From: Blautia sp.
Lineage (GTDB): Bacteria; Bacillota; Clostridia; Lachnospirales; Lachnospiraceae
Direction of reading: 5' to 3'
NCBI GenBank assembly: GCA_030841965.1
Contig: JAUUSJ010000004.1
Span: 1-64,000 of the forward strand
Length of the DNA: 64,000 nucleotides
In this document: piece after piece, positions 24,844-34,748 of the stretch
Position numbering within the stretch: the first letter of the stretch is position 1
Layout of the letters: the number at the start of each line of letters is the position of its first letter
Program-made: the position numbers and the translations under genes
The notes under the pieces: model-generated
What the model saw: only the letters and a program-made list of their open reading frames with translations
Databases searched by the model: none
What the model was told of the DNA's origin: nothing

Positions 24844-27483
24844 ATGGCAAAATTAACGCCGATGATGCAGCAGTATATGAAGACAAAAGAAGAATATAAG
24901 GACTGTATTTTATTTTACCGTCTTGGAGATTTTTATGAGATGTTTTTTGAGGATGCGAAAACTGCGGCGAGAGAGTTGGAAATTACGTTAACTGGAAAAA
25001 ACTGTGGATTGGAAGAGAGGGCACCGATGTGCGGAGTTCCCTTTCACGCCTATGAGAATTATTTGAATCGATTAGTGGAGAAGGGATATAAAGTAGCCAT
25101 CTGTGAACAGGTTGAAGACCCAAAAACTGCCAAGGGAATTGTAAAGCGGGAGGTTATTCGAGTTGTCACACCGGGAACGAAGTTATCAGGAAGTACGTTG
25201 GAGGAAGAAAAGCATAATTATATTATGTGTGTCTTCTGCGAGAATCCAAGATTTGGAATTGCGGTCTGCGACGTGACGACGGGAGAATTTTTGACGACAG
25301 AACTGGATTCTTTGTCCATGCTCCTTGATGAGATAAATAAATTTATGCCTGCTGAGATTATATGCAATGAGGCGTTTTTTATCTGTGGGGTAGACTTAAA
25401 TCAGATAAAGGACAAGGTTGGAGCTTTGGTCAATCAGATTGCGAGCTATCATTTTCAGGAAGAGGAATGTGAGGATATTTTAAAAAGACAGTATAAACTT
25501 CACAATATAGAGGGACTTGGAATTAGCGAATATCCGCTCGGAATATTGGCATGTGGAGGACTGCTTTCTTATCTTCATGAGACACAAAAAAATGAGCTTC
25601 AACATTTATCACTTGTAAAGCCTTACTCTATGAGTGAGTATATGAGGATTGACACCGCCACGAGGAGAAACTTGGAGCTTTGTGAGACAATGAGAGAGAA
25701 GAAGAAAAAGGGCTCTCTCTTATGGGTATTAGATAAGACGAAGACAGCGATGGGAGCGAGACTGCTTCGAACTTATGTGGAGCAGCCTCTCCTTAAAAAA
25801 GAAGAGATTGAAAAGAGACTCTCGGCAGTCGAGACTTTCTATGATGATATTATGCTAAGAGAAGAGATGAGAGAGTATCTAAACTCCATCTATGATTTGG
25901 AGAGATTGACGACAAAGATTAGTTATGGGACGGCAAATCCGAGGGATTTGATTGCGTTTAAAAATTCGCTGGAACTTTTGCCGACGATAAGACAGTTGCT
26001 CTCTGCTGCCGAGGATTCGCTTCTTAGTGAGTGCTTTGAGGAGCTCGATGAGCTTAGAGATTTGTATGAATTGCTCGACGAGACAATTGTGGAAGACCCT
26101 CCGATTCAGATTACAGAGGGTGGAATCATAAAGAGTGGATATTCAGAAGAACTCGATATGTTAAAAGCGGCGAAGACGGAGGGAAAAACTTGGCTTGCTG
26201 ATTTAGAGGGAAAAGAGAGAGAAAAGACGGGAATTAAGAATTTAAAAATTAAATATAATAAAGTATTTCACTATTATTTTGAGGTGACAAATTCCTATAA
26301 AAATCTTGTCCCAGATTATTTTATCCGAAAACAGACATTGACGAATGCGGAGCGCTATACGACCGAAGAGCTTGAAAAGATTGCCGAGACGATTCTAAAC
26401 TCGGAGGATAAGCTATATGGATTAGAGTACGATATTTTTGTAAAGTTGAGAAATGATATCGCTGGTGAGATGGAGCGTATTAAGCGAACTGCGCATGCGG
26501 TGGCGAAAATTGACGTATTTTGTTCTCTCGCCGCGGTCGCATCCAATAATAACTATGTTCGCCCAAAGATGAATACGACGGGTGTCATCTCAATCAAGGA
26601 TGGACGACATCCAGTCGTAGAGAAAATGCTATCAAACGATTCTTTTATCGCCAATGACGTGTATTTGGACCAGAAAAAGCATAAGATTTCTATTATCACA
26701 GGTCCGAATATGGCGGGAAAATCTACTTATATGAGACAGACGGCGCTTATTGTACATATGGCGCAGATGGGCTCATTTGTCCCAGCGTCCGAGGCAAATA
26801 TCGGCATTGTGGACCGAATCTTTACGAGAGTCGGAGCTTCGGATGATTTAAGTTCCGGACAGAGTACGTTTATGGTAGAGATGAATGAGGTGGCAAATAT
26901 TTTGCGAAATGCCACAAAGAATAGTCTCTTGATTTTAGATGAGATTGGTCGAGGGACAAGTACCTTTGACGGACTTAGTATTGCGTGGGCTGTTGTGGAG
27001 TATATTAGTGATAAAAAATTGCTCGGAGCGAAGACCCTTTTTGCGACACATTACCATGAGTTGATGGAGTTAGAGGGAAAAATTCCAGATGTCAATAATT
27101 ATTGTATCTCTGTCAAAGAGCAGGGAGATGATATTGTTTTCCTTAGGAAAATTATTCCGGGAGGGGCAGATAAAAGCTACGGAATCCAGGTTGCGAGATT
27201 AGCGGGGGTTCCCCAGCAGGTGATAGACCGCGCAAAAGAAATTGCAAAGACCTTAAATGAGGAAGATATTGTCGCTAAAGTCCGAAAGCTTCCTGCGGCA
27301 GAAAATAAGAAAAAGCAAAAGAAAGAAGAAGAGCCAAAGCAGTTGAATTTCTTTGATGAGCTAAAGAAGAATAAAGAGGAATCCGACGTGCTTAAGGAGA
27401 TGAGAGAAATTGATTTATCCAATACGACACCGATGCAGGCGATGCAATTTCTCTATACATGGCAGGAAAAATTAAAAAAGTAG
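24844..27483 (+). CDS. mutS: DNA mismatch repair protein MutS
   Basis: An 879-residue MutS, which recognises mismatches and small loops. The mismatch-reading Phe-x-Glu is in GDFYEMFF near residue 28-35. The ATPase domain has Walker A GPNMAGKSTYMRQ, the serine-rich loop DDLSSGQSTFMVEM, Walker B LLILDEIGRGTSTFDG and THYHEL. The last 60 residues are a Lys-rich linker and the C-terminal tetramerisation tail with KQLNFFDELK, which resembles a beta-clamp-binding motif (QLNFF). It lies 15 bases after miaB and 18 before mutL. Confidence 0.97.
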   Translation: MAKLTPMMQQYMKTKEEYKDCILFYRLGDFYEMFFEDAKTAARELEITLTGKNCGLEERAPMCGVPFHAYENYLNRLVEKGYKVAICEQVEDPKTAKGIVKREVIRVVTPGTKLSGSTLEEEKHNYIMCVFCENPRFGIAVCDVTTGEFLTTELDSLSMLLDEINKFMPAEIICNEAFFICGVDLNQIKDKVGALVNQIASYHFQEEECEDILKRQYKLHNIEGLGISEYPLGILACGGLLSYLHETQKNELQHLSLVKPYSMSEYMRIDTATRRNLELCETMREKKKKGSLLWVLDKTKTAMGARLLRTYVEQPLLKKEEIEKRLSAVETFYDDIMLREEMREYLNSIYDLERLTTKISYGTANPRDLIAFKNSLELLPTIRQLLSAAEDSLLSECFEELDELRDLYELLDETIVEDPPIQITEGGIIKSGYSEELDMLKAAKTEGKTWLADLEGKEREKTGIKNLKIKYNKVFHYYFEVTNSYKNLVPDYFIRKQTLTNAERYTTEELEKIAETILNSEDKLYGLEYDIFVKLRNDIAGEMERIKRTAHAVAKIDVFCSLAAVASNNNYVRPKMNTTGVISIKDGRHPVVEKMLSNDSFIANDVYLDQKKHKISIITGPNMAGKSTYMRQTALIVHMAQMGSFVPASEANIGIVDRIFTRVGASDDLSSGQSTFMVEMNEVANILRNATKNSLLILDEIGRGTSTFDGLSIAWAVVEYISDKKLLGAKTLFATHYHELMELEGKIPDVNNYCISVKEQGDDIVFLRKIIPGGADKSYGIQVARLAGVPQQVIDRAKEIAKTLNEEDIVAKVRKLPAAENKKKQKKEEEPKQLNFFDELKKNKEESDVLKEMREIDLSNTTPMQAMQFLYTWQEKLKK

Positions 27484-27501
27484 AGAAGGAAGGAGAGGCA
27501 A

Positions 27502-29565
27502 ATGGCGGAAATTAAATTATTGGACCAAAATACAATTAATCAGATTGCGGCGGGCGAGGTTATTGAGAGACCATCTTCTGTAGTGAAAGAATTGGTGGAA
27601 AATGCGATGGATGCCAAGGCGACGATGATTACTGTCGAGATAAAAGAGGGTGGAATTGACTTTATCCGAATTACAGATAATGGGTTTGGAATCGAAAAAG
27701 AACAGGTAGAGACTGCCTTTTTGCCTCATGCCACGAGCAAAATCCGAAGAATCGAAGACTTACTCGATGTGGCTTCTCTCGGATTTCGAGGGGAGGCACT
27801 TGCGAGTATCGCGAGCGTCGCAAAGGTAGAGCTTATTACAAAGACAGACCAGAGCATGACAGGAGTTCGATATCAGATTGAGGGCGGCAAGGAAGTAGGA
27901 AGAGAAGAGATTGGATGCCCTGTCGGGACAACTTTTGTGGTGAGACATTTATTTTATAATACTCCTGCGAGAAGGAAATTTCTAAAATCTAAAAACAGCG
28001 AGGCAGGCTATATCGAGCAGCTTTTATACCATCTCGCTCTCAGTCATCCGAATATATCTTTTAAATTTATTGTCAATAATAAAAATAAGCTTAATACGAA
28101 TGGAAATGGTAGCCTAAAGGATGTGATTTATCAGATTTATGGAAGAGAGACAGCCTCGAATCTTATCGCAATGAAGGCGGAAAATTCCTTTATGAAAATA
28201 GAGGGATTTATCGGAAAGCCAGTGCTCTCGAGGGGAAACCGCCAGTCGGAGACTTATTTTATCAATAAGAGATATATTAAGAGTAAACTCATAAATAGAG
28301 CGATTGAGGAGGCGTATAAATCATTTACGATGGTACATAAGTACCCGTTTACGGTTCTTCATATTGAGATAAAGCCAGAGCTTTTGGATGTCAATGTCCA
28401 TCCAGCGAAGATGGAAGTGCGAATGAAAAGAGAGGAGGAGGTTTACTCTTTTCTCTATACGACACTTCGGGAGGCATTGAATCGAAGGGAGATGATTCCA
28501 GATATTTCTCTTGGAGAAGGCAAAAAGGAGAAAGTAAAACCTAAGGAGAGAATCGAGCCGTTTGAGGTAAAGCGAGGAGGCTATCTCTCTCCCTACACGA
28601 AGCCGAAAATATTAAGAGAGAGCGATGATTTCTTTGAAAAGCCAAGGAGTATGACAAAGGCTGAGCAGAGAGAGAAGATAAGACAGGAACTTAAAACTTT
28701 AGAGGAAGTATTAAAACCAAGAGAGGATGGAGAAGAAAAAGAACAGGTTTCTAGCGCAGAGAGCAAGATACAAAGTGACTATACTGGAAATGATGAGATA
28801 AATGGTGTCAGCATAGAAAAATCCGATGAGAAAAAAGTTTTAGAGAGTGAGAAGTTATTAGGGAATGAAAGGTTAGAGGAAGGGCGAGAAGAAGATAGAG
28901 AATACTTAGGGAAAGAGGAGAAAAGTGATTCAAGAAAACAAGAACAGCTTAGTCTTTTTACGGAGGAGGAAAAAAAGCAACAAAAGAAGAAATATAAAAT
29001 TATTGGCTCTCTCTTTGATACTTATTGGCTATTAGAGGGAGAAGATAAATTATTTATGCTCGACCAACATGCGGCTCATGAGAAGGTGATGTTTGAGAAA
29101 TTGATGGAGCAAAAAAAGCAGCAGAAGATATATGAGCAGCAGTTAAATCCTCCGATTGTCGTCTCGCTCACGCTGAATGAACAGGAAATGATACAAAAAT
29201 ATGAGAGACAGTTTAAGGAACTTGGATTTACGATAGAGGAATTTGGAAGTAATGAGTATTGTATCCGAACAGTTCCCGCCAATTTATATGGTCTGGGGGA
29301 GAGAGAGGTCTTGGTAGAGATGATAGACCAGCTTTGTGAGGATGGAATTTTATTGGAGCCAGATAAGATTTTTTATAAAATTGCGACGATGGCGTGCAAG
29401 GCGGCGGTAAAGGGAAATCAAAAATTATCTCTGCAAGAAGCCCAGGCTTTAGTGGAGCAGTTGATGAGTCTGGAAAATCCGTATACTTGTCCGCATGGAC
29501 GTCCCGTATTTATCTCAATGTCCAAGACGGAGATTGAAAAAATGTTTAAGAGGATTCAGTCCTAG
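27502..29565 (+). CDS. mutL: DNA mismatch repair protein MutL (endonuclease type)
   Basis: A 687-residue MutL, the partner of MutS. The GHKL ATPase domain shows ELVENAMDAKA, DNGFGI and LGFRGEALASI. A charged linker (about residues 345-495) separates it from the C-terminal domain with LDQHAAHEKVMFE, matching the DQHAxxExxxxE endonuclease motif, plus ACKAAVKG and CPHGRPVF. It is therefore a nicking MutL, as expected in a genome without MutH. Ribosome binding site AAGGAGAGG sits just before the ATG. The linker is rich in Glu and Lys and likely unstructured. Confidence 0.97.
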   Translation: MAEIKLLDQNTINQIAAGEVIERPSSVVKELVENAMDAKATMITVEIKEGGIDFIRITDNGFGIEKEQVETAFLPHATSKIRRIEDLLDVASLGFRGEALASIASVAKVELITKTDQSMTGVRYQIEGGKEVGREEIGCPVGTTFVVRHLFYNTPARRKFLKSKNSEAGYIEQLLYHLALSHPNISFKFIVNNKNKLNTNGNGSLKDVIYQIYGRETASNLIAMKAENSFMKIEGFIGKPVLSRGNRQSETYFINKRYIKSKLINRAIEEAYKSFTMVHKYPFTVLHIEIKPELLDVNVHPAKMEVRMKREEEVYSFLYTTLREALNRREMIPDISLGEGKKEKVKPKERIEPFEVKRGGYLSPYTKPKILRESDDFFEKPRSMTKAEQREKIRQELKTLEEVLKPREDGEEKEQVSSAESKIQSDYTGNDEINGVSIEKSDEKKVLESEKLLGNERLEEGREEDREYLGKEEKSDSRKQEQLSLFTEEEKKQQKKKYKIIGSLFDTYWLLEGEDKLFMLDQHAAHEKVMFEKLMEQKKQQKIYEQQLNPPIVVSLTLNEQEMIQKYERQFKELGFTIEEFGSNEYCIRTVPANLYGLGEREVLVEMIDQLCEDGILLEPDKIFYKIATMACKAAVKGNQKLSLQEAQALVEQLMSLENPYTCPHGRPVFISMSKTEIEKMFKRIQS

Positions 29566-29581
29566 TAAGGAGATGGGGTTT

Positions 29582-30538
29582 ATGGAGAAAAAATCACTGA
29601 TTGTTTTAACTGGCCCTACGGCGGTCGGAAAGACAGAATTATCGATAGAATTGGCGAAAAAGATAAATGGAGAAATTATTAGTGCGGATTCTATGCAGAT
29701 TTATAAATATATGGATATTGGAACTGCAAAGATAAAAAAAGAAGAGATGAGGGGTGTGAGACATTATTTGGTGGATGAGCTAGAGCCGACAGATGAGTTT
29801 CATATCGTTAAATTTCAGGAGATGGCAAAGGCGGCGATGGAGGAAATCTGGAGCAGAGGAAAGATTCCAATTCTAGTCGGAGGAACGGGATTTTATATTC
29901 AATCGATTGTCTATGATATTGATTTTTCGACTGAGGGGGAAAAAGACGGGTATCGCCAGCAGCTAGAGCAATTGGCAAAAGAAAAAGGTGCTATCTGGCT
30001 TCACACAGAACTGGAAAAGGTAGACCCCGTCTCAGCTGAAAAAATTCATCCAAATAATATAAAAAAGGTGATTCGAGCTTTGGAATATTATAAGGAAAAC
30101 CAAGCTCCAATCTCAGCTCATAATAAGGAGCAGATGCAAAAGGAATCTCCATATCATTTTGCGTATTTTGTTTTAAATCGAGATAGGAAGGTCTTGTATG
30201 AGAGAATTGATAAGAGGGTAGACCTTATGATACAGGAGGGATTAGTGGAGGAAGTCAGAGGCTTAAAAGAGAGAGGATATACGAAAGAGCTTGTGTCCAT
30301 GCAGGGACTTGGATATAAGGAGATTTTAGATTATCTGGACGGAGAATATAGCTTAGAAGACGCCATTTACCGCCTAAAGAGGGATACGAGACATTTCGCA
30401 AAGAGGCAGCTTACCTGGTTCCGAAGAGAGAGGGAGACGATTTTTGTCGAGAAGGAAAAGTTTGCATCTGACGAGGAGATTCTATCTTTTATGATGAAAA
30501 AATTAAGAGAGAAAGAGATAATACCTATAAATAAATAG
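29582..30538 (+). CDS. miaA: tRNA dimethylallyltransferase
   Basis: MiaA puts a dimethylallyl group on N6 of A37 in tRNAs, the first step completed by MiaB. The P-loop GPTAVGKTELS, the SADSMQIYKYMDIGTAK motif and the LVGGTGFYIQSIVYD motif are intact, and RDTRHFAKRQLTWFRR is the conserved C-terminal block. The open frame runs back into mutL, but ATG 29582, nine bases after AAGGAG (29567-29572), gives a normal 318-residue protein starting just before the P-loop. No hfq gene follows it, unlike in many bacteria. Confidence 0.95.
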   Translation: MEKKSLIVLTGPTAVGKTELSIELAKKINGEIISADSMQIYKYMDIGTAKIKKEEMRGVRHYLVDELEPTDEFHIVKFQEMAKAAMEEIWSRGKIPILVGGTGFYIQSIVYDIDFSTEGEKDGYRQQLEQLAKEKGAIWLHTELEKVDPVSAEKIHPNNIKKVIRALEYYKENQAPISAHNKEQMQKESPYHFAYFVLNRDRKVLYERIDKRVDLMIQEGLVEEVRGLKERGYTKELVSMQGLGYKEILDYLDGEYSLEDAIYRLKRDTRHFAKRQLTWFRRERETIFVEKEKFASDEEILSFMMKKLREKEIIPINK

Positions 30539-30558
30539 AAAGAACGAGGAAAAAGAAA

Positions 30559-31863
30559 ATGTATGATATAGAAGAACAGTATGAGGCGATGGGAATCTCG
30601 AGAGAGGTATATCAGTTTTGTACAAAAATTGAGAGTGAATTAAGACAAAGATTTCATGTAATCGATGAGATTGCAGAGTATAATCAGTTAAAAGTGATTG
30701 GTGCGATGCAAAAAAATCGCCTTGCGGAGGAGCATTTTGCGGGGACAACGGGATATGGATATAATGATAGCGGAAGAGAAGTGTTGGAAAAAATTTATGC
30801 CGATGTTTTTCACACCGAGGACGCCCTTGTAAGACCACAGATTACTTGTGGAACTCACGCCCTTGCGTTGGCGCTTTTTTCCAATTTAAGACCAGGAGAT
30901 ATTTTGCTCTCCCCAGTCGGAAAACCGTATGATACTTTGGAGGAGGTAATCGGAATTCGTGACTCTAAAGGCTCTTTAAAGGAGTATGGAATTGGCTATA
31001 GGCAGATAGATTTAATCGACGACAGAGAATTTGACTATGAAAATATTGAAAAAGCATTGCAAGATACGAATATTAAGCTTGTCACAATTCAAAGGTCAAA
31101 GGGATATGCCACAAGACCTACGTTTTCTGTAGAGCAGATAGGAGAATTGATTCAGTTTATAAAAAAGAGAAGACCAGAAGTTATCTGTATGGTAGATAAT
31201 TGCTATGGAGAGTTTACTGGCAAGCTAGAGCCGACGGATTTGGGGGCAGATATGATTGTCGGTTCTCTTATTAAAAATCCAGGTGGCGGTCTTGCACCGA
31301 TAGGTGGATATATTTGTGGAAAGAAAGAATGTGTGGAGAATGCGGCGTACCGTCTCACTTCACCGGGGCTTGGCAAGGAGGTTGGAGCTACGCTTGGAGT
31401 GACAAAGCAGTTTATTCAGGGACTTTTCTTTGCTCCTACTGTGACAGCAAGTGCCCTAAAGGGCGCAATTTTTGCGGCGAATATTTATGAGAAATTAGGT
31501 TTTCGTGTTATTCCAAACGCGGTGGAGGAGAGATATGATATTATTCAGGCAGTAGAATTTGGAAAACCAGAGTATGTCATTGCTTTTTGTGAGGGAATTC
31601 AAAAGGCGGCGCCGGTAGATAGCTATGTTGTGCCTGTTCCATGGGATATGCCAGGCTACGATAGTGAGGTCATTATGGCGGCGGGGGCATTTATGTCAGG
31701 CTCCTCGATTGAGCTCAGTGCGGACGCACCGATTCGACCACCGTATGCAGTATATTTTCAGGGAGGTCTCACCTATCCACATGCCAAGTATGGAATTATG
31801 ATGTCTCTTCAGAGAATTTGTGAGAAGACTGGTCTAAAACTTCCACAAGATGAGGAAAGATAA
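30559..31863 (+). CDS. YnbB-like PLP enzyme (methionine gamma-lyase family)
   Basis: A 434-residue fold-type I PLP protein of the family annotated as aluminium resistance protein or methionine gamma-lyase family, common after miaA in Firmicutes. The cofactor site is seen in TCGTHALALALFSNLRPGD and the Schiff-base lysine in VGSLIKNPGGGLAPIGGY. YFQGGLTYPHAKYG near the end is a family hallmark. The true reaction is not established; cystathionine or methionine cleavage is an inference from fold. It is 20 bases after miaA and likely in the same transcript. Confidence 0.85.
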   Translation: MYDIEEQYEAMGISREVYQFCTKIESELRQRFHVIDEIAEYNQLKVIGAMQKNRLAEEHFAGTTGYGYNDSGREVLEKIYADVFHTEDALVRPQITCGTHALALALFSNLRPGDILLSPVGKPYDTLEEVIGIRDSKGSLKEYGIGYRQIDLIDDREFDYENIEKALQDTNIKLVTIQRSKGYATRPTFSVEQIGELIQFIKKRRPEVICMVDNCYGEFTGKLEPTDLGADMIVGSLIKNPGGGLAPIGGYICGKKECVENAAYRLTSPGLGKEVGATLGVTKQFIQGLFFAPTVTASALKGAIFAANIYEKLGFRVIPNAVEERYDIIQAVEFGKPEYVIAFCEGIQKAAPVDSYVVPVPWDMPGYDSEVIMAAGAFMSGSSIELSADAPIRPPYAVYFQGGLTYPHAKYGIMMSLQRICEKTGLKLPQDEER

Positions 31864-31962
31864 TATTTTTTGTGAAATCTTGTGTACAAAAAAAATGAAA
31901 TATGATAACATAAATATGGTTTCTTTTAAAATGATAGGAATGGGAGAATAGATTGGAGGTCT

Positions 31963-32664
31963 ATGGAAGAAAAAATTTACCGAAGAATGAAAGATTTGCC
32001 AAAGAATGAGAGACCGTATGAGAAATGTCAGATTCATGGGGTGGATTCTCTCACTGACGCGGAATTATTGGCTGTGATTATTCGCACAGGCACGAGAAAT
32101 TGTCAGTCAGTGGAGCTGGCAAGGCAAGTACTTTCTATTTCTGGACAGTATGAGGGAATTCTCTCGATTCATCATGTGACAATGGAGAATTTACTAGAAT
32201 TAAAAGGAATTGGGCAGGTTAAGGCGACACAGATTTTATGTGTGGCGGAGCTTGCAAAAAGACTCGCAAAGGCCAGCGTGGATACGAGGCAGCAGTTTCA
32301 CTCTCCAAAGGAGGTGGCGAATGCCTATATGGAATCTATGAGACATTTGGAGAAAGAAGAAGTAAGACTTCTATTGTTTGATGGAAAGCACCGTCTTATA
32401 AAGGAATCGACTATCTCTGTGGGAACAGTGAATGCGTCGATTTGCAACTCAAGAGAGATTTTTATTGAGGCGTTGAATGCGAAGGCTGTCCATATGATTT
32501 TATTACATAATCATCCGTCGGGAGACCCGACTCCGAGCGGAGAAGATTTGAGGATAACAAAAAAGCTTCAAGAGGGAGCCGATATGATAGGGATTTCACT
32601 CTCAGACCATATTATTATAGGGGAACATTGCTATACTAGTTTTAAGGAAAAAGGATTAATATAA
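31963..32664 (+). CDS. radC: RadC family protein
   Basis: A 233-residue RadC. The N-terminal part has a helix-hairpin-helix (LLELKGIGQVKATQIL), and the C-terminal JAB/MPN domain has the metal site HNHPSGDPTPSGED with the conserved SxxD following. The family was named for DNA repair, but that role has been questioned in E. coli and the reaction remains unclear. It directly precedes mreB, the conserved arrangement in Gram-positive bacteria. Ribosome binding site GGAGG is seven bases upstream. Confidence 0.95.
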   Translation: MEEKIYRRMKDLPKNERPYEKCQIHGVDSLTDAELLAVIIRTGTRNCQSVELARQVLSISGQYEGILSIHHVTMENLLELKGIGQVKATQILCVAELAKRLAKASVDTRQQFHSPKEVANAYMESMRHLEKEEVRLLLFDGKHRLIKESTISVGTVNASICNSREIFIEALNAKAVHMILLHNHPSGDPTPSGEDLRITKKLQEGADMIGISLSDHIIIGEHCYTSFKEKGLI

Positions 32665-32678
32665 GGAAGGGAAATATT

Positions 32679-33704
32679 ATGCAAGAAAGGGTTTATGGAG
32701 TTGATCTTGGCACCAATGTAGTTAAAATCTACTTAAAGGGAAGTCAATCTGTCGTGCAGCAAAAAAATATGATTGCGATGGAAGGCAAAGATAAGATTAT
32801 TGCGTACGGGGAACGTGCGTACGAGATGTACGAGAAAACTCCAAAGAAAATAAACGTAATACAGCCAGTGAAAAATGGAGTTATCGCTGACAGTATTTCG
32901 ATGGAAGACATTTTAAATTTGATGATTGCAGAGTACGATAAGAAAGTATCTGCTTTTAGCATGATGAGAAAGGAAGTTTTAATCGCAATTCCGTCTAGTA
33001 TTTCAGAGGTGGAAAAGAGAGCTTTTTATGATTTATTGTATAATTGCGGTATAAAGGCCAAGAATATAAAGATGATAGAAAAGCCAGTCGCAGGGGCTGT
33101 CGGAGCCGGTGTCGATATACTAGAGCCAAAGGGAACGATGATTGTGGATGTCGGGGCAGATACAACGGAGATTTCTATTTTATCTCTCGGAGGAATTGTG
33201 ACGAGCACGGTTTTAAAAATAGGAGGCAATAAATTTGACGAGGCCATTGTGCAGTATCTCCGAAAAGAAAATCAGCTATTATGTGGGAAAAAAACAGCAG
33301 AGAAAATTAAGATAGAGCTTGGGAATGCGTTTATGTCTGATGACGAGACGATGATGGATGTAGTCGGAAGGGATGTTATGACAGGGCTTCCAAAGAAGAT
33401 GACGATTTCTTCCCAGACTGTATATAACGCAATTCGTGAGTATTTAAGCACAATTATGGATACGATTAAGTTTATGCTTGAGCAGACACCGCCTGAGTTA
33501 TCCGCAGATATTATCAATGACGGTATTTATTTTATCGGTGGAGGCTCAAAGCTTACGAATCTCAATTTGCTGGCACAGCTGGATACAGGGCTTACGATTA
33601 ATACGATGGAAGAGCCGGAGAAAGCGGTGGCGCTCGGACTTGGAAAAATTATGGAAGACGCTAAGTTAAAAGAATTAATTTTGCCGTTTGATGATATAAA
33701 TTGA
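32679..33704 (+). CDS. mreB: Rod shape-determining protein MreB
   Basis: A 341-residue bacterial actin homologue. It forms membrane-bound filaments that direct the elongation machinery along the cell cylinder. The nucleotide-binding blocks are present: phosphate 1 VDLGTNVVKIY, connect 1 near IAIPSSISEVEKRA, phosphate 2 VDVGADTTEISILSLGG and adenosine FIGGGSKL. It heads the mreB-mreC-mreD-PBP2-minC-minD-rodA string. A second MreB-like gene elsewhere cannot be excluded. Confidence 0.95.
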   Translation: MQERVYGVDLGTNVVKIYLKGSQSVVQQKNMIAMEGKDKIIAYGERAYEMYEKTPKKINVIQPVKNGVIADSISMEDILNLMIAEYDKKVSAFSMMRKEVLIAIPSSISEVEKRAFYDLLYNCGIKAKNIKMIEKPVAGAVGAGVDILEPKGTMIVDVGADTTEISILSLGGIVTSTVLKIGGNKFDEAIVQYLRKENQLLCGKKTAEKIKIELGNAFMSDDETMMDVVGRDVMTGLPKKMTISSQTVYNAIREYLSTIMDTIKFMLEQTPPELSADIINDGIYFIGGGSKLTNLNLLAQLDTGLTINTMEEPEKAVALGLGKIMEDAKLKELILPFDDIN

Positions 33705-33729
33705 TGAGCTAATATAAGGGAGGCAAAAG

Positions 33730-34746
33730 ATGAATCGAAGAAATCATTTTAAACCATCGAAGAAGCTATGTCTTATTATTGGAACAGTACTTTGTGTTAG
33801 TTTATTTGCATTAAGTTCAAAATCGGATGGAGCAGTAAAACCGCTGAGAAATTCCGTTTCTTCGACTATGACTCCAGTACAGACTGGTGTGAATCAGATA
33901 GGAAATTGGTTTATAGACCATATTTCCTTTCTCTCTAATATTGCAAATATAAAAAAAGAGAATGACGAGCTAAGAGAAAAAGTGGAGCAATTGGACGCTA
34001 AGGTGAGTCAGATGGAGAAAGAAGAGACGGAGCTAAAACGTCTTAGAGAGCTTTTGAAGATGAGCGAGGAGTACAGTGAGTATCCATCCGTCGGTGCCAA
34101 TGTCATCGGAAGAGGACCTGGAAACTGGTTTCACACTCTTGTCATTGACAAGGGGGAAGAAGACGGAATAGAGGAGGGAATGAATGTTCTCTCGGGAGAT
34201 GGTCTTGTTGGAATTGTTACCGGGGTTCAGAGTAAGAGCGCACAGGTTATGGCAATTATTAATGATGAGAGTAATGTCAGTGCTATGGCGCTAAAGACAG
34301 GCGATATTTGTATGGTGAGTGGAAATGAGGAGACAATAGAACAAGGATATATTAGAATTGGAGAACTCGATAAGAATGCAAAGGTAAAAGAGGGAGACAA
34401 GATTGTAACCTCGAATATAAGTTCTAAGTATTTGCCGGGATTGACGATAGGAACCATTAAGGAAATCCAATTAGATGACTCAAAACTGTCTAAGACTGCA
34501 AAGCTTGAGCCAGTTGTAGATTTTAAGAGTTTACAGGAAGTACTGATTATAAAGAAGACAAAATCTGAGTTAAATTCAGAGGGGGGCTCAAAAGAGAGCA
34601 GTTCTAAGACAAGTAGCTCAAAAAGCAGTTCAAAGACAGGGAGCTCGACAAGCAGTTCAAAAGGAAGTAGTTCCACAAAGAGCAGTAGCAGCTCAAACAA
34701 AACTGAGACCCAAAATACGAATACAACAGAGAAAAAGGGAGAGTAA
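33730..34746 (+). CDS. mreC: Rod shape-determining protein MreC with Ser-rich tail
   Basis: A 338-residue membrane protein with one N-terminal helix (about residues 12-28), a coiled coil (about 75-115) and the double beta-barrel MreC domain (SVGANVIGRGPGNWFHTLVIDKG onward). MreC links MreB/MreD to PBP2 outside the membrane. After about residue 280 it carries an extra tail of almost only Ser, Lys and Thr, which is not part of the family domain. The downstream mreD starts two bases after the stop. Confidence 0.93.
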   Translation: MNRRNHFKPSKKLCLIIGTVLCVSLFALSSKSDGAVKPLRNSVSSTMTPVQTGVNQIGNWFIDHISFLSNIANIKKENDELREKVEQLDAKVSQMEKEETELKRLRELLKMSEEYSEYPSVGANVIGRGPGNWFHTLVIDKGEEDGIEEGMNVLSGDGLVGIVTGVQSKSAQVMAIINDESNVSAMALKTGDICMVSGNEETIEQGYIRIGELDKNAKVKEGDKIVTSNISSKYLPGLTIGTIKEIQLDDSKLSKTAKLEPVVDFKSLQEVLIIKKTKSELNSEGGSKESSSKTSSSKSSSKTGSSTSSSKGSSSTKSSSSSNKTETQNTNTTEKKGE

Positions 34747-34748
34747 GT

